From the NCBI GenBank assembly GCA_010093685.1, contig MU006219.1, positions 515,531-579,530 on the forward strand: a stretch of DNA of 64,000 nucleotides. Direction: 5' to 3'. The notes below the pieces were generated by a model. The model worked only from the letters and a program-made list of their open reading frames with translations, did no database searches and was not told the origin of the DNA. This DNA comes from Ophiobolus disseminans. Lineage: Eukaryota > Ascomycota > Dothideomycetes > Pleosporales > Phaeosphaeriaceae. This document shows, in pieces, positions 1 through 10,677 of this stretch. How positions within the stretch are numbered: position 1 is the stretch's first letter; the number at the start of each line of letters is the position of its first letter. The translations under genes were made by a program, and so were the position numbers.

Positions 1-1050
1 GTCGTCAAACGATCGTTTGTGGCCATTTGGCGCGACCCTGAGTACGTTCTTGGAGTCACCTTGCTCCACATCTTCACCGGCTTGTTCAACGGGTTTACTT
101 TCTGGAATCTGGGACAGTCGCAAATCGATATGCAGTCGCGTTTGTTCTCGATCTTTATGACTCTGACCATCAGTCCACCGCTTATCCAACAGCTACAGCC
201 TCGTTTCATCAGCACACGATCCATCTACGAATCGAGAGAGGGTAGCGCAAAGATTTACTCGTGGACTGCTATGGTTTGGGGTACCATTCTGAGCGAACTA
301 CCTTACCGAATTATTGCTGGCACCATCTACTGGTGCTGTTGGTACTTCCCGCCGGGTTTCCCGCGCGACACTTACACGGCCGCAAGTGTGTGGCTGTTCA
401 TGATGCAGTTCGAGATATTCTACCTCGGATTTGGTCAAGCTATCGCTGCTTTCAGCCCGAACGAGTTGCTCGCATCTCTGCTTGTACCGCTGTTCTTCAC
501 TTTTATCGTGTCGTTCTGCGGTGTTGTTGTTCCTTACGCCGGACTCGTTTCCTTCTGGCAATCCTGGATGTACTGGTTGACGCCGTTCAAGTACTTGCTT
601 GAAGGTTTCCTCGCGCTTCTGGTCCAGGGGCAGCCCATTCAATGCGAGACGAGTGAGCTTGCGATATTCCCACCGCCACCAGGACAGTCTTGCGACGCAT
701 ATGCTGGTCAGTACGCTCAGCAGGCCGGCGGTTACGTCCAGACGCAGCCGGATGGCAACTGCGGATTCTGTCAGTACGCCACTGGTGATGCTTTCGCTGC
801 ATCTTTTAACGTGTTCCCGCGATACATCTGGCGTGATTTTGGTATGTCGATCTTCCCTCTCAACCTGCGAGCTCGCTAACCTTGCATTTTAGGCATCATG
901 TGGGCCTACATCTTCTTCAATTTCGCTGTCGTGTTCATTTGCACATGGCTGTACCTCGGCGGCATTCGCAAGATCAAGAGCTTATTCAGCCCTGCCGCAA
1001 AGAAACAAAAGAAGGAGCAGAAGAGGACGCAGACTGGTGATGCGGCGTGA
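1..1050 (+). CDS. PDR-type ABC transporter, C-terminal part (5' end outside window)
   Basis: Membrane ATP-driven efflux pump of the fungal PDR/CDR (ABCG) class; only the last transmembrane domain is inside the window. The reading frame is open from base 1. Exon 1-841 joins exon 893-1050 through a 51-base intron (GTATGT donor, GCTAAC branch site, TTTTAG acceptor), and the second exon ends in a Lys-rich cytoplasmic tail with stop at 1048-1050. The protein shows several hydrophobic helices, then a long Cys-containing extracellular loop (Cys near CETSE, QSCDAY and NCGFC) before the final helix, the usual layout of the last PDR domain. The nucleotide-binding domains must lie upstream. Substrate cannot be told from this part. 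Family assignment is firm. Confidence 0.9.
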
Positions 1051-2560
1051 AACGCTGTGTAGACTTCGGGAAAACTCGTAGCGTGGGCCGCGGCCGGCTG
1101 TAATCTGGAGCGCTCGGAATGTGGGTCGATATTTGCTTGGTATTCCCCGCGAAACATCTCTTCGGGATCGCACGCATGGGGCATGGCGTTCAGGCGTGAA
1201 CTCTTTTCCTTTTACATTCGATTTCAATTTTCCTGTTCATGTATGTACCTACGAATTCTAATCAGAGCTTGTGCGATGAAATCTGAAGGATATAATCGAA
1301 ACCATACAAAATCGGCTCCATGGAAGATCACGAGATCAACTAAGTACTACCGTACGCCCGTGCATCTGTCAGTACCGCGGCTATGTACCTTCGATCCGTG
1401 ACAGTGACACAGGCTCGATTCCGTGTAACCCACAGTTCTGCGCGATTAATTCTGGGCGCAGTATCAGCTACCACGATGCTGGGCTGCTCGGCTTAAGGTC
1501 GCAATGATTTGACATGTACCGAGCTACTCCCTGGCCAGACGTTATCAATAGGTCGAAATGCCTCAGCTTTTCCGATGCACAGGAACAACGTGAGACTGCC
1601 GTCCGTCCGGAGCTGAGGTATGATTCGTGCTCGTTACCAGAGATGTTCCATCATTCGTGCAGGGGTGGCATGGATCATCCGAACTCACACGAGCTAGGAG
1701 TGGAATCGGAAGTCTTTGAGTGCACCGCCTCTTTGCAGCCGCTAACGAACATCGTGAACATCGGGAGGGCAGCCGAGCAGATGCACAGAGTGGAAAAGGA
1801 CAAAGCCGTGAATTGCCTTTAAGCAGAGTCCGAGCATCCAGGCGCCGAGGCTTCGTCACGATGGTCGCCATGTTCACACGCGAGCTGAAGAAATAGTGGT
1901 CTGCAGCCAATCGTGCAGTGACGAAAGGGAACACCCGCTTCCGGCGACGTGACGCAAAGCCTTTCTTACCCCACAGCAAATGATCAGCCGTCTGGGGTCC
2001 AGCCAGACGTTTTGCGCGCAGGCACCCCAGGCGTCTTTGATAGCTGCAGCCAATGTTGGCGCTGGAATTATTATTCACTCTGCTCGGCAGTGTCACGCGG
2101 GGCTCGAGGAGCACCGCAGTGCATGGAGAACAATGACACAGCTGTGAGCGCAGACAAGACGTCCATCCTTCTATCCTGGCATGAAGCTCTGCCGATGAAC
2201 GTCATCTCCCTTGCGCGTTACACCCGCAGCCATAAAGCTCGTGGAAGTGTCTGCCGGGCGCTCCTTCCGTGCACACCCACCGTTCCTGCCTCTTCCGCGT
2301 TATTTTCGTCTCCTCTGCCGAACGACACTCGAGCTACGACGAGGCCACGCTTCGGCCAATTACACCGCAGCACGCTAGCGACAGCTTGGTCCACATCCGC
2401 TGGGTTCGCGAGAGACGTCGTTGGAATGGCACCTATTAAAGAAGCCTCGGACCCCGTTATTCGAACTGCAAGCCCAGCTCCTTTGGCCCAAGACTTTGCC
2501 CGTCAACAGGTGTCCAAACAACAGCGATCCAACTTCCACTCAACCTCAATCTCAAACATC
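1051..2560. other. Intergenic, no recognised gene
   Basis: About 1.5 kb between the ABC transporter and the PEP carboxykinase. Short open frames on both strands have no protein-like composition. The right part should hold the carboxykinase promoter and 5' leader; I see no convincing TATA box. Confidence 0.5.
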
Positions 2561-4774
2561 ATGGCGCCTCCAGCAGTCAACCAGACCAACCTCCACCCCA
2601 GCGGCCTCAAGTATGTTCACTGTCATCAATCTTGTTCTGGTAGCATGGAACTAATCAGCCATTGCGTAGGCCTGCGAAGGAACACACAGAAATCGAAGAA
2701 GAGCTCCATGACAAGGCACACATCGACTACGACCGTGTAGCTATCGTAAGCTCTCCTTCTTTGTCCGATTTTCATTCTGCATGCTGACCATCCTCAGGTC
2801 GCCAACCCCTCAGTCGCCGCTCTCTACGAGGACGCCCTCGTGTACGAGACGGGCTCAGCCATCACAGCCTCTGGCGCGCTCTCAGCGTACTCGGGAGCCA
2901 AGACCGGCCGTTCACCCTCGGATAAGCGCATCGTCGAAGAAGACTCGTCAAAAGACAATGTCTGGTGGGGCCCCGTCAACAAGCCAATGAAACCCGATGT
3001 AAGTCCTTTTTTTTTTTGCCCTTCCGTTCACCCTTTGGCGTTCCCGCAGCAATGTCGTAAGAATTTGCTTGTGAATTTCGGCGGCAGACGTCATGTACGC
3101 TAGGCGCATACCCGATCTGGGCGGCGGCTGCGCGCATCCTTGTACGTGGCGCGTCTGGGGCTCGGCTGCCCCGCATCATGCTCTCACGTGTCTCTATTTC
3201 CGGGTTTCTCGACGTAGCGAGAGGCATGACAGCACCAGGTGTTGCAATTTGTGTCACAGCTTGCGGACACCTGTCTATCCTCACGAATCTTTCAAGATTT
3301 CATAAAATCTTGAAAGATTCGTGAGGATAGACAGGCTTCCTGTTCACAACTACCGACGGATTCAAACTTCACACTTTGACGTGTCTAGTTTTGCATTTGC
3401 TAACCCTCTACTCAGGTCTGGCGCATCAACCGCGAACGTGCCATTGATTACCTCAACACCAGGAACCGCATCTATGTCGTCGACGGATACGCCGGTTGGG
3501 ACGAGCGCTACCGGATACGCGTCCGCGTGGTGTGCGCTCGCGCTTACCATGCCCTCTTCATGCGCAACATGTTGATCCGCCCGAGGCGAGAGGAGCTCGA
3601 GGGCTTCCATCCCGATTACGTCATCTACAATGCTGGTGCTTTCCCTGCCAATAGGTATACTAGCGGCATGACTTCGTCGACCTCCGTTGCGATCAACTTT
3701 GCGGATAAGGAGATGGTTATCCTCGGTACTGAATATGCTGGTGAGATGAAGAAGGGCATCTTTACGGTGCTCTTCTACGAGATGCCCGTCAAGCACAACG
3801 TCCTTACACTCCACTCGTCTGCCAACGAGGGCAAGGAGGGCGATGTCACAGTCTTCTTCGGTCTGTCCGGTACGGGCAAGACCACACTCTCTGCCGATCC
3901 CAAGCGTGCCTTGATTGGCGACGACGAGCACTGCTGGAGCGATACTGGTGTCTTCAACATTGAGGGTGGCTGCTACGCCAAGTGCATTGGCTTGTCCGCC
4001 GAGAAGGAGCCCGACATTTTCAACGCCATTCGTTTCGGCTCCATCCTCGAGAACGTTGTGTTCGACCCAGAAACACGTACCGTCGATTACGATGACGACA
4101 CCCTGACCGAGAACACCCGTTGCGCATACCCCATCGAGTACATCGAGAACACCAAGATTCCTTGCATCTCAAGCAAGCACCCCAAGAACATCATTCTCCT
4201 CACCTGCGATGCTCGCGGTGTACTGCCACCCATTTCCAAGCTCAACCCCGAGCAGACCATGTACCACTTCATCTCCGGTTACACTTCCAAGATGGCCGGT
4301 ACCGAGCAGGGTGTCACCGAGCCTCAGGCCACCTTCTCCTCATGTTTCGCCCAGCCCTTCCTTGCTCTCCACCCCATGCGCTACGCCAAGATGCTTGCAG
4401 AGAAGATCAAGGAGCACAACGCCGATGCATGGCTCCTCAACACCGGCTGGGTCGGTGCTGGTGCTACCACTGGCGGAAAGCGATGCCCGCTGAAATACAC
4501 CCGCGCCATCCTCGACGCCATCCACTCCGGCGAGCTCGCCAAGGTCGAATTCGAGACCTATGAGACCTTTGGCCTGTCGGTCCCCAAGACCTGCCCTAAT
4601 GTCCCTGATGAGCTGCTCAACCCTGCCAAGTCGTGGAACGGTACCGCCGACTTCAAGGGCGAGGTCGAGAAGCTGGGCCGCCTTTTCATGGAGAATTTCA
4701 AGAAGTACGAAGACGAAGCTACTGAGGACGTCCTCAAGAGTGGCCCGCATGTGTGTTGTTGCCCCAAGCACTGA
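2561..4774 (+). CDS. PCK1: Phosphoenolpyruvate carboxykinase (ATP)
   Basis: Cytosolic gluconeogenic enzyme: oxaloacetate + ATP to phosphoenolpyruvate + CO2 + ADP. Four exons: 2561-2610, 2670-2745, 2798-2998, 3416-4774, giving 561 residues, the normal length for fungal enzymes. All splice sites are GT-AG and phases fit. Visible motifs: VNKPM region before exon 4, the P-loop GLSGTGKTTLS near residues 258-268, the metal-binding segment GDDEHCWSD just after it, and the C-terminal GWVGAGATTGGKRCPLKYTRA block. In fungi this gene is typically glucose-repressed and induced on acetate or ethanol (known of the family; not seen here). Intron 3 is 417 bases while introns 1 and 2 are 59 and 52, and it holds a perfect inverted repeat (listed separately). 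Confidence 0.96.
3270..3335. repeat. Perfect 31-bp inverted repeat (hairpin) within PCK intron 3
   Basis: Left arm 3270-3300 and right arm 3305-3335 are exact reverse complements over 31 bases, separated by a 4-base loop (CATA). It sits in the oversized third intron of the PEP carboxykinase gene. In RNA it would form a long stem. It may be a small foldback element, a replication-slippage product or a fold-back artefact. Confidence 0.93.
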
Positions 4775-5624
4775 GCGCAAACACCCCCTTCTCTTTTCTT
4801 ACATCTATACAGACTGATTAACGCGGTCGACCGACTCGAGCCGGATTGACGTCAGCGGTGTTCCCTGTTTCCCTTCCAATATTCCCTTTTGTGGTTGTGG
4901 GTATGAATACACCCATTGACGGACCTTCTTACTGTTCAAAACATATACCTCTGTATTTAGCGATCAACGGGCCTGTGGACGAACGATTTTCTCACGATTT
5001 TGGAGGTCCTTGGGCTCTGGAGTTGTCTTTAGGACAGCCGATATTTGTAAAAACGAAGACGAAGAGATGTAGAACAAAATGCGAAATTTGACATAATCTT
5101 GGTTCAATGCATTTACCCGCTTCGTTGACGTTTTTGGTAAGGCTGACCTAATGACAGGGCTCGGTTCATCGAGTGCAAGGGTCGCGCTGACTTAAAGGGG
5201 TTTTCCTCGTCCCAACGCAGACTGGCAGCATGCTGTTTCAACCACATCGACCAAACTCGCTTGCATACATTTCGCAACAAAGTTGCTGTCTACATGTCGT
5301 TGGAAGACTTGAACGCGACGTATGCTTTCGTACACTAAGTCGATTGAATTGTAAAGTACAACGAGCATGACTAGCTTCGATCAACCACGCGAAATTCTAA
5401 GCGAGCAATGGCAATACACGAACATAGGGGTATCATCTCCGCAAACCTGGAGTCTAAGCGAGACGCCATGACAAGCAACGGTATACGGATGCGATCAAGC
5501 CACCCGCGTGGCACGCCCGTTTATAACGATGGGTTCGCGCATTCCTTTGCCAGTAGGCTGTGTCCTCTAGTCACTCGTTACCCGTCGTTCGTTACCTGGA
5601 GATGATATTTGGAGAGATTTGAAT
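4775..5624. other. Intergenic, no recognised gene
   Basis: 3' flank of PEP carboxykinase and 5' flank of the Thr-rich secreted protein gene. The small open frames here do not look like proteins. Confidence 0.5.
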
Positions 5625-7267
5625 ATGCGTTTTAATATCGTGCTCGTGGCCGGTGCGCTACTTCCTTTCGCTACGAGGGCTTTTCCGAGGGATGAAAGGC
5701 GGCCGGATACGTGTGCGAAAGCTGTAAGCTTTGTTGACTATGGCTGCGGTGGAGCATACTGATTGTTTTTAGGTAGCTTCTGGACCGGTGAAGCCTCCTC
5801 GAGATACGCCTCGCGCTGTTGTGGCGAAATCGGATTGTGCTTCTTTTCTTAGCAAGACTGTCTCGCCGTGTCCGATGTATGATCATGCTGCTGCTTTTTG
5901 GGTTTTTCGCTGACTTGGGTAGCACATCAACTAAGACTTTGACGTTGACGAAGTCGGCGAAGGCGACTACACGGACGAGCACAACAAATGTTACTACAAC
6001 AATTACGGCTATAAGCACAGCGCTCAAGACTATCGATCTGTCTGTATTTTTGACTGAGCAACATACGCAGCTTGCTACGCTTGTGTTGCCGAAAAATATT
6101 ACATCTTTAATTACAGAAACAACCACGACAACGTCCACGGTCTTCGAAACTGCTCAATTTACTACCACATTCTCGACTGCTACTGTCACCTCCTTCGCCG
6201 TCGTAACCTCAACGCTCCCACCGCTTGAAAAAAGGGCCACTGATACCGATGTTACACCAAGTGTGCTCCCAGATCGCACCCATCTCATGGCTCCGTCCAA
6301 CAATACGGTCAATCCGAGGGACGAAAGGGCCGCGGTCCAGTGCCGTCCTTCGATCCGGACCGCAAGTGTCATCCCAACATATGCTTCCGCATGCCGCAGC
6401 TCACCAGCATATTCCACTGCTTGCCAACAACTAGGCGTCTCCGAGAAAATCACAACACTGCGACCCTCTACTGCGTACCTCACAACGACGACCACCGAAT
6501 CCACAACGCCAACACTCTTGGTCACGACTACGCAAACGATAAAAGCAGTCGTCACAAAAGTAATCACCATCCCTACCACGCGACTACGCACCTCAATAAA
6601 CAATATTACGACAACTAAAACACTCACCACAAATTCCACATCCATCCTCACATTTACAGCCACATCAACCCTCTCCTTACTCACAACAGCCACCAGCACA
6701 TCAACCCTCTCCGCAATAATAACAACAACCCAAACCCTCACATCCACCCTCCTCGCAACACCTTCCACGTCAACTGTATCTGCAATAGCAATAACAACCC
6801 AACCCCTCACATCCACCGCCCTCACAACACCCTCCCCCGCCCCCGCCTGCCCCTCTACATTCCTCCTTACCGCAAGCGGCGCCCTCGCAGGAACATACAT
6901 CCGCTCCCTCGGCGCCTCCGACAAACTCGTCTTCACCTTCGACCGCAGCCAGGCCGCCTCCTTCGCCCTCGACGCGCAGAGCCGGCTATACGAGCCCTCT
7001 ACAGGCTTATATCCAAACACGGACGACGTGCCGCTGTACTTTGTGTACATGGAGACGGCGGAGACGGTGGAGGGCGCGGGGTATGTGTATCTTACGTGTA
7101 GTACGGAGGGGGGGAAGCTTGGGTGTGGGAAGAGTGGGCGGGAAGTAGGGGTGTTTTATCATTGTCCGGTTACGGGGCCGCCGGATGCGGTGGTGTTTGG
7201 GACGGGGGGGTTGGGGCTGGGGAATTTGGATTGTGTGGCGGTGGGGGTTGGGGTGGATTGTGATTGA
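5625..7267 (+). CDS. Secreted Thr/Ser-rich (mucin-like) protein with small C-terminal domain
   Basis: Unknown function. Three exons (5625-5723, 5773-5876, 5923-7267) give about 515 residues. The start was chosen because the first exon encodes a short signal peptide (MRFNIVLVAGALLPFATRAF) followed by basic residues. Two Cys occur in exon 2; then a long low-complexity stretch rich in Thr, Ser, Leu and Ile (repeated TSTL/TTTQTLTST-type blocks, about residues 70-400), which would be heavily O-glycosylated if secreted. The last 140 residues are different: Cys-containing and folded-looking (starting near ACPSTF and ending DLDCVAVGVG-like), possibly a ligand-binding or wall-binding module. It is probably a cell-wall or extracellular protein. 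The antisense open frame over the repeats is a shadow of composition. Confidence 0.75.
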
Positions 7268-7705
7268 GATGTGGTGTTGGTATGTTTTGCTTGTGGCTTG
7301 TTTTTGATGGCTTTTGTGCGTAGTACGCGGCAGACATATAAATACCGAAGAGCGTGCAAAAAGCGAACAACACTGGATTCGAACCTGCAAAAAACATGGC
7401 TCTCTACTAGGCCCGGCAACCACTCTCCGTATCTCTCCCATATGAGCGATCAGCCGAGTGAACCAGCAACTCCAAGCTTCATTGCCACCATGATTTTTCC
7501 CTTGCCTGTCAGATTGCACATTTATTGGATATATATACAAGAGTGGAGTGTGATTGGGTGTTGTTGTTGGGACTCTGGAGCACTTGAGCAAATGCAGGAG
7601 AGTGGGGTAGGCCTATGAGGTGAAAGGTCGTTTGCAGCGAACGTGAGTGCCTGTCAACACTTGACGCCGTGTCTTTCTCAATCTTCTTTCGACACCCAAT
7701 CCACC

Positions 7706-8204
7706 ATGTCGGCCTTCAATCTGCCCATGCACACCAAGCCCACGGGCGACACCGAAGCCAGCAGTGCACCGCCGCATACACCCCTGCATGTTTTCGACGA
7801 AGCTGCTGAAAAGGACAGTCTTACCCCCACTCATGATCCAAGGATCATGTCCAACTACGTTTCAGCTTCTTCAAACCAAAACCTCGCCCTCCTCGCCGCT
7901 ATCACTTTTTCCTGGGATCTCGCTGCATCCTCTTCACCACTACCCGCCAGCATTGCGCCACGGGCGCCTAGCGAGCTCACCGCTGAGCATGGATTCAAAG
8001 TCTTCTCATGCGCCCCTGCCTTACTGATGCCGCACAACCTACGTTAGCGACGGTGCTGTGGACGAGAACCTTTTGCTGCAGCTACGCGAGTTCAGTTCGG
8101 GGACGAATGGCAAAGAGGGAAGGGCAAGAGCATGGGCAGAGCTGGAGAAGGCGGTGTCCGATAGGCAGCAAGGCTTGGCGAGTGTGACTGGGCGGGAGCA
8201 CTAG
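7706..8204 (+). CDS. Small hypothetical protein, gene model unresolved (frame break near 8,040)
   Basis: Not recognised. A frame opens at ATG 7706 (CCACC context) and runs to TAG at 8045, giving 113 residues. Immediately after, in another frame, a protein-like stretch (YVSDGAVDENLLLQLREF..., ending at TAG 8202-8204) continues for 50 or so residues. A likely acceptor (TTAG at 8044-8047, with CTGAT upstream) supports an intron, but no good GT donor of the right phase is visible: between 7861 and 7999 there is no GT at all. Either a non-canonical donor, an exon I have missed, or a frameshift. Function unknown. Confidence 0.4.
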
Positions 8205-8278
8205 TTCGAGAGTGTTTGCCTGGGGACGTTAAAGGAGTAATAAGGAGGTTGAAGACGCAATGATGCTAGTTCCAATCT

Positions 8279-9364
8279 TCACCGCCCCCGACAAAGCCCA
8301 CAAAGCGTCTGCGCATCCCGAAACCTACACTCGGTACACCCCTCACACCTCCCACACCCATGGCACGCCTTCCTTGCCAAAATCGGCCTGCCACAACACC
8401 TAATCTTCCTCACACTACACAACCGACAATAAAACACTCCCACATACCCTCTCTCCAACTCCTTAGCCCCCGCCCCGTAACTCGCCGCAGAACAGTCATA
8501 GCACCGCGTACACAGCGCGCAATGCTCATACTCTTGCCGAGAATTACACGTCTCGCACACGTAGAACCCCTTACCTAGTATCCCGCCCCGAAACGACGGC
8601 ACGCCGTCGGCCATGGCGTACCGACGGCAGCGCTTCTCGTCGTCCCACCAGTACCAGATGGTGGCGTTCCAGGCGTGGTAGATGTTGCACTCGGGACAGT
8701 ATTCCAGGCAGGCTGGTATCAGGGTGCGCAACTGCAGCATGAAGATCATGCTGTCTTGGTCGTGTCGAGGGTTGGGGGTTGTGGCGAGACTGGTGTAGAG
8801 ATATGTGCAGCTGAGGCGTAGGAGCCAGGTTGATGCGTTGTCGAGGTGGGATGGTATGAGTTGGAGGAGCTCGAGGGGGAGGGATAGGAGGGTGGGACGG
8901 CAGGTTGGGCAGGTGTAGGATGGATATTTAGAGGGCGTGTTGGTGTTGTTTCTGGGGAGGAGTTCGTGGCGGCCGCATTTGTGGCATGTGGTGGGTTTAT
9001 CTATGTTTTTCGAGGAGACATTTTCTTCTCTGATAATAGGTGGCGAGACTGCAACATTTTGTGTGTATCGCGAGTTCGCCGTCGTATTCGATTTGGTCGG
9101 GTAGTCTTCTTTCTCGGTGTCAATATAGAGAGGTACGTCCTTTCCTTCCGGTCGGCTCACTGTCGCAATGGACGTAGCCGCACTTGACACGTTTTTCTTT
9201 CCTTGCTCTTCGATAGACTGGTCATCGCGGAATCCAGTGAGTTTGCCGAATCGAGAGCGCAGCCGCACTGCTAAACTCTTCTTCTTCTTAGAGTCGTTGT
9301 TATTTCTCATCTTGCGCAGAACTAAGTTGCTAGGAATCTCTGCAGGTGCGACTGTTTCCGCCAT
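8279..9364 (-). CDS. F-box-like protein with Cys-rich C-terminal half
   Basis: 361 residues from ATG at 9364; an upstream in-frame start at 9571 would give 430 residues, but that extra part is low in protein-like character, so the inner start is preferred. The N-terminal third is basic and disordered (NNNDSKKKK). A CxxC pair (CHKCGRHE ... CPTC) precedes an F-box-like helix block (LLSLPLELLQLIPSHLDNAS) near residues 160-195. The rest is Cys-rich (CPECN, CETCNSR, CALCTRCYDC, CRLCS, CHGCGRCEGCTEC, CGLC), suggesting several zinc-binding knuckles. F-box proteins usually present substrates to SCF ubiquitin ligases; that role is inferred. No intron seen. Confidence 0.7.
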   Translation of the reverse strand: MAETVAPAEIPSNLVLRKMRNNNDSKKKKSLAVRLRSRFGKLTGFRDDQSIEEQGKKNVSSAATSIATVSRPEGKDVPLYIDTEKEDYPTKSNTTANSRYTQNVAVSPPIIREENVSSKNIDKPTTCHKCGRHELLPRNNTNTPSKYPSYTCPTCRPTLLSLPLELLQLIPSHLDNASTWLLRLSCTYLYTSLATTPNPRHDQDSMIFMLQLRTLIPACLEYCPECNIYHAWNATIWYWWDDEKRCRRYAMADGVPSFRGGILGKGFYVCETCNSRQEYEHCALCTRCYDCSAASYGAGAKELERGYVGVFYCRLCSVRKIRCCGRPILARKACHGCGRCEGCTECRFRDAQTLCGLCRGR

Positions 9365-9765
9365 GTCAACGATGGGATTGGTGTTGATTGAACGTGCGAG
9401 ATGGCCATGGGTTGAAATAGACAGCAAGGCTGTGACCACGTGGTTCTGCGGATCTCGTATAGCTGCCTTGATTGCCGACAGTGACAGGGGCGTGGTGTGT
9501 TGAGCCAATGGTAAATTGGGTGCACTTGCCAACCTTGAAGCTGGGCGACACTCCCATACACATTTTGGCATTTTGTACCAAATCTACTCGCAATTCTCAA
9601 TGTTGATTCTATGTCGATTTCACCGCAGCCTTCATTAGCCAAGCCATCTTACACCCTCACATTTGTATACTTCCCTTCCCATGTATCCAGCATCAGGGTC
9701 ATACTTCCAAGCCGCAGAGTCGTAAAGCTCGGCATACCCCATCTCCCCCCCGCTCAGTCAAGGCC

Positions 9766-10056
9766 TCAAAACATAGCCCGCAACTTCGTCATGATTGTCT
9801 TTACTATCGGCGTTTTCCGCTTCTGCCGGGGCTCAAGGGATGGGCCCATAGCACTCACTAGCGCCTTTTCGCGACCCTGACACAACGAGCAGCGCGTATA
9901 GCCTTTGTGTATTTCTTGCTCGCTTAGTCGCGAATCTGGGTGTTGCTTGCAGGTATTTCGCTCGGGTGGTTCGGCGAGTGTGTTGCGAGGGGGGAAACGG
10001 CCGCCTGGAGGGGCGAGGGGAGTTTCGAGTTGTGGTTGGAGTGGTGGGTAGTACAT
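9766..10056 (-). CDS. Small hypothetical protein (about 96 aa)
   Basis: Not recognised. ATG at 10056 opens a 96-residue protein: a Pro-rich N-terminus (MYYPPLQPQLETPLAPPGG), a CxxH/CxxC pair (CKQHPD ... CSLCQGREKA) and a basic C-terminus rich in Lys/Arg. The CxxC-type residues could bind zinc. The frame extends upstream to 10269, but that portion is His/Ser-rich and less protein-like. Real-gene status is moderate. Confidence 0.45.
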   Translation of the reverse strand: MYYPPLQPQLETPLAPPGGRFPPRNTLAEPPERNTCKQHPDSRLSEQEIHKGYTRCSLCQGREKALVSAMGPSLEPRQKRKTPIVKTIMTKLRAMF

Positions 10057-10677
10057 GGTTGGGTGGGGGTGGGAGGAGCTGTGAGTAGAGTGTAGATGTG
10101 ACTTGGGAAGATGAAAGGTAGATGGGACGCGGTTTTGTGATTTTAATTTTGATGATGATGATATTGAATGAATGTGCACAGACAAGGTGCAGTGTGTGTT
10201 ACTGTCCATAGAATCAGGCATGGCTGTGTAACAAGCGCGACTCCACCACTGCGTTCCCTCCGCCATCACGACGCATCCGCGTCAAACCCGTCTTACTTCA
10301 TCAAACCGAAACAACAACTTCGAGTGCAATACAGCATATACACTGTACTCGCGATTATCCCTCGCTGCAAATTCTCGACTTCCTTCCAAATCGCTATCGG
10401 TAAGCGCGCACGCTTCGACCACGCTTGGTCCACCAACGTTGGTGTACCACAAACCCAAGCTCCTCCGCAACAGCGAATCGCAACTTTAGTGCGAACCGGG
10501 TGGTACCGCCTTTTACAGGCTGGGCCCAATTGGATTATTGCCCCTTTTTGTGCGACCGCGCATCTCGGTTCCAGCTGTGCGCGTTGCTCGGGGTGGCAGT
10601 GTGTGGTTTTTAAGTACTCAAGCACTTTAGACACCTGCGTTTATTGATGGGCTTTATCAAAAAGACCAGATTCGAGA

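Noticed and set aside
1949..2740. 263-codon plus-strand frame before PEP carboxykinase
   Set aside because: Runs through the leader, exon 1 and intron 1 of the carboxykinase in the wrong frame; composition not protein-like.
6154..7050. 298-codon open frame antisense to the Thr-rich gene
   Set aside because: Follows from the biased codons of the Thr repeats; Val-rich without start context or motifs, while the plus strand has introns and a signal peptide.
7366..7450. Possible tRNA on the minus strand: B-box-like GGTTCGAATCC (7373-7383), an A-box-like stretch about 45 bases upstream and a T-run downstream
   Set aside because: No acceptor stem pairs with the 3' end, the T-stem has a mismatch and no anticodon arm folds. 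It may be a tRNA relic or chance.
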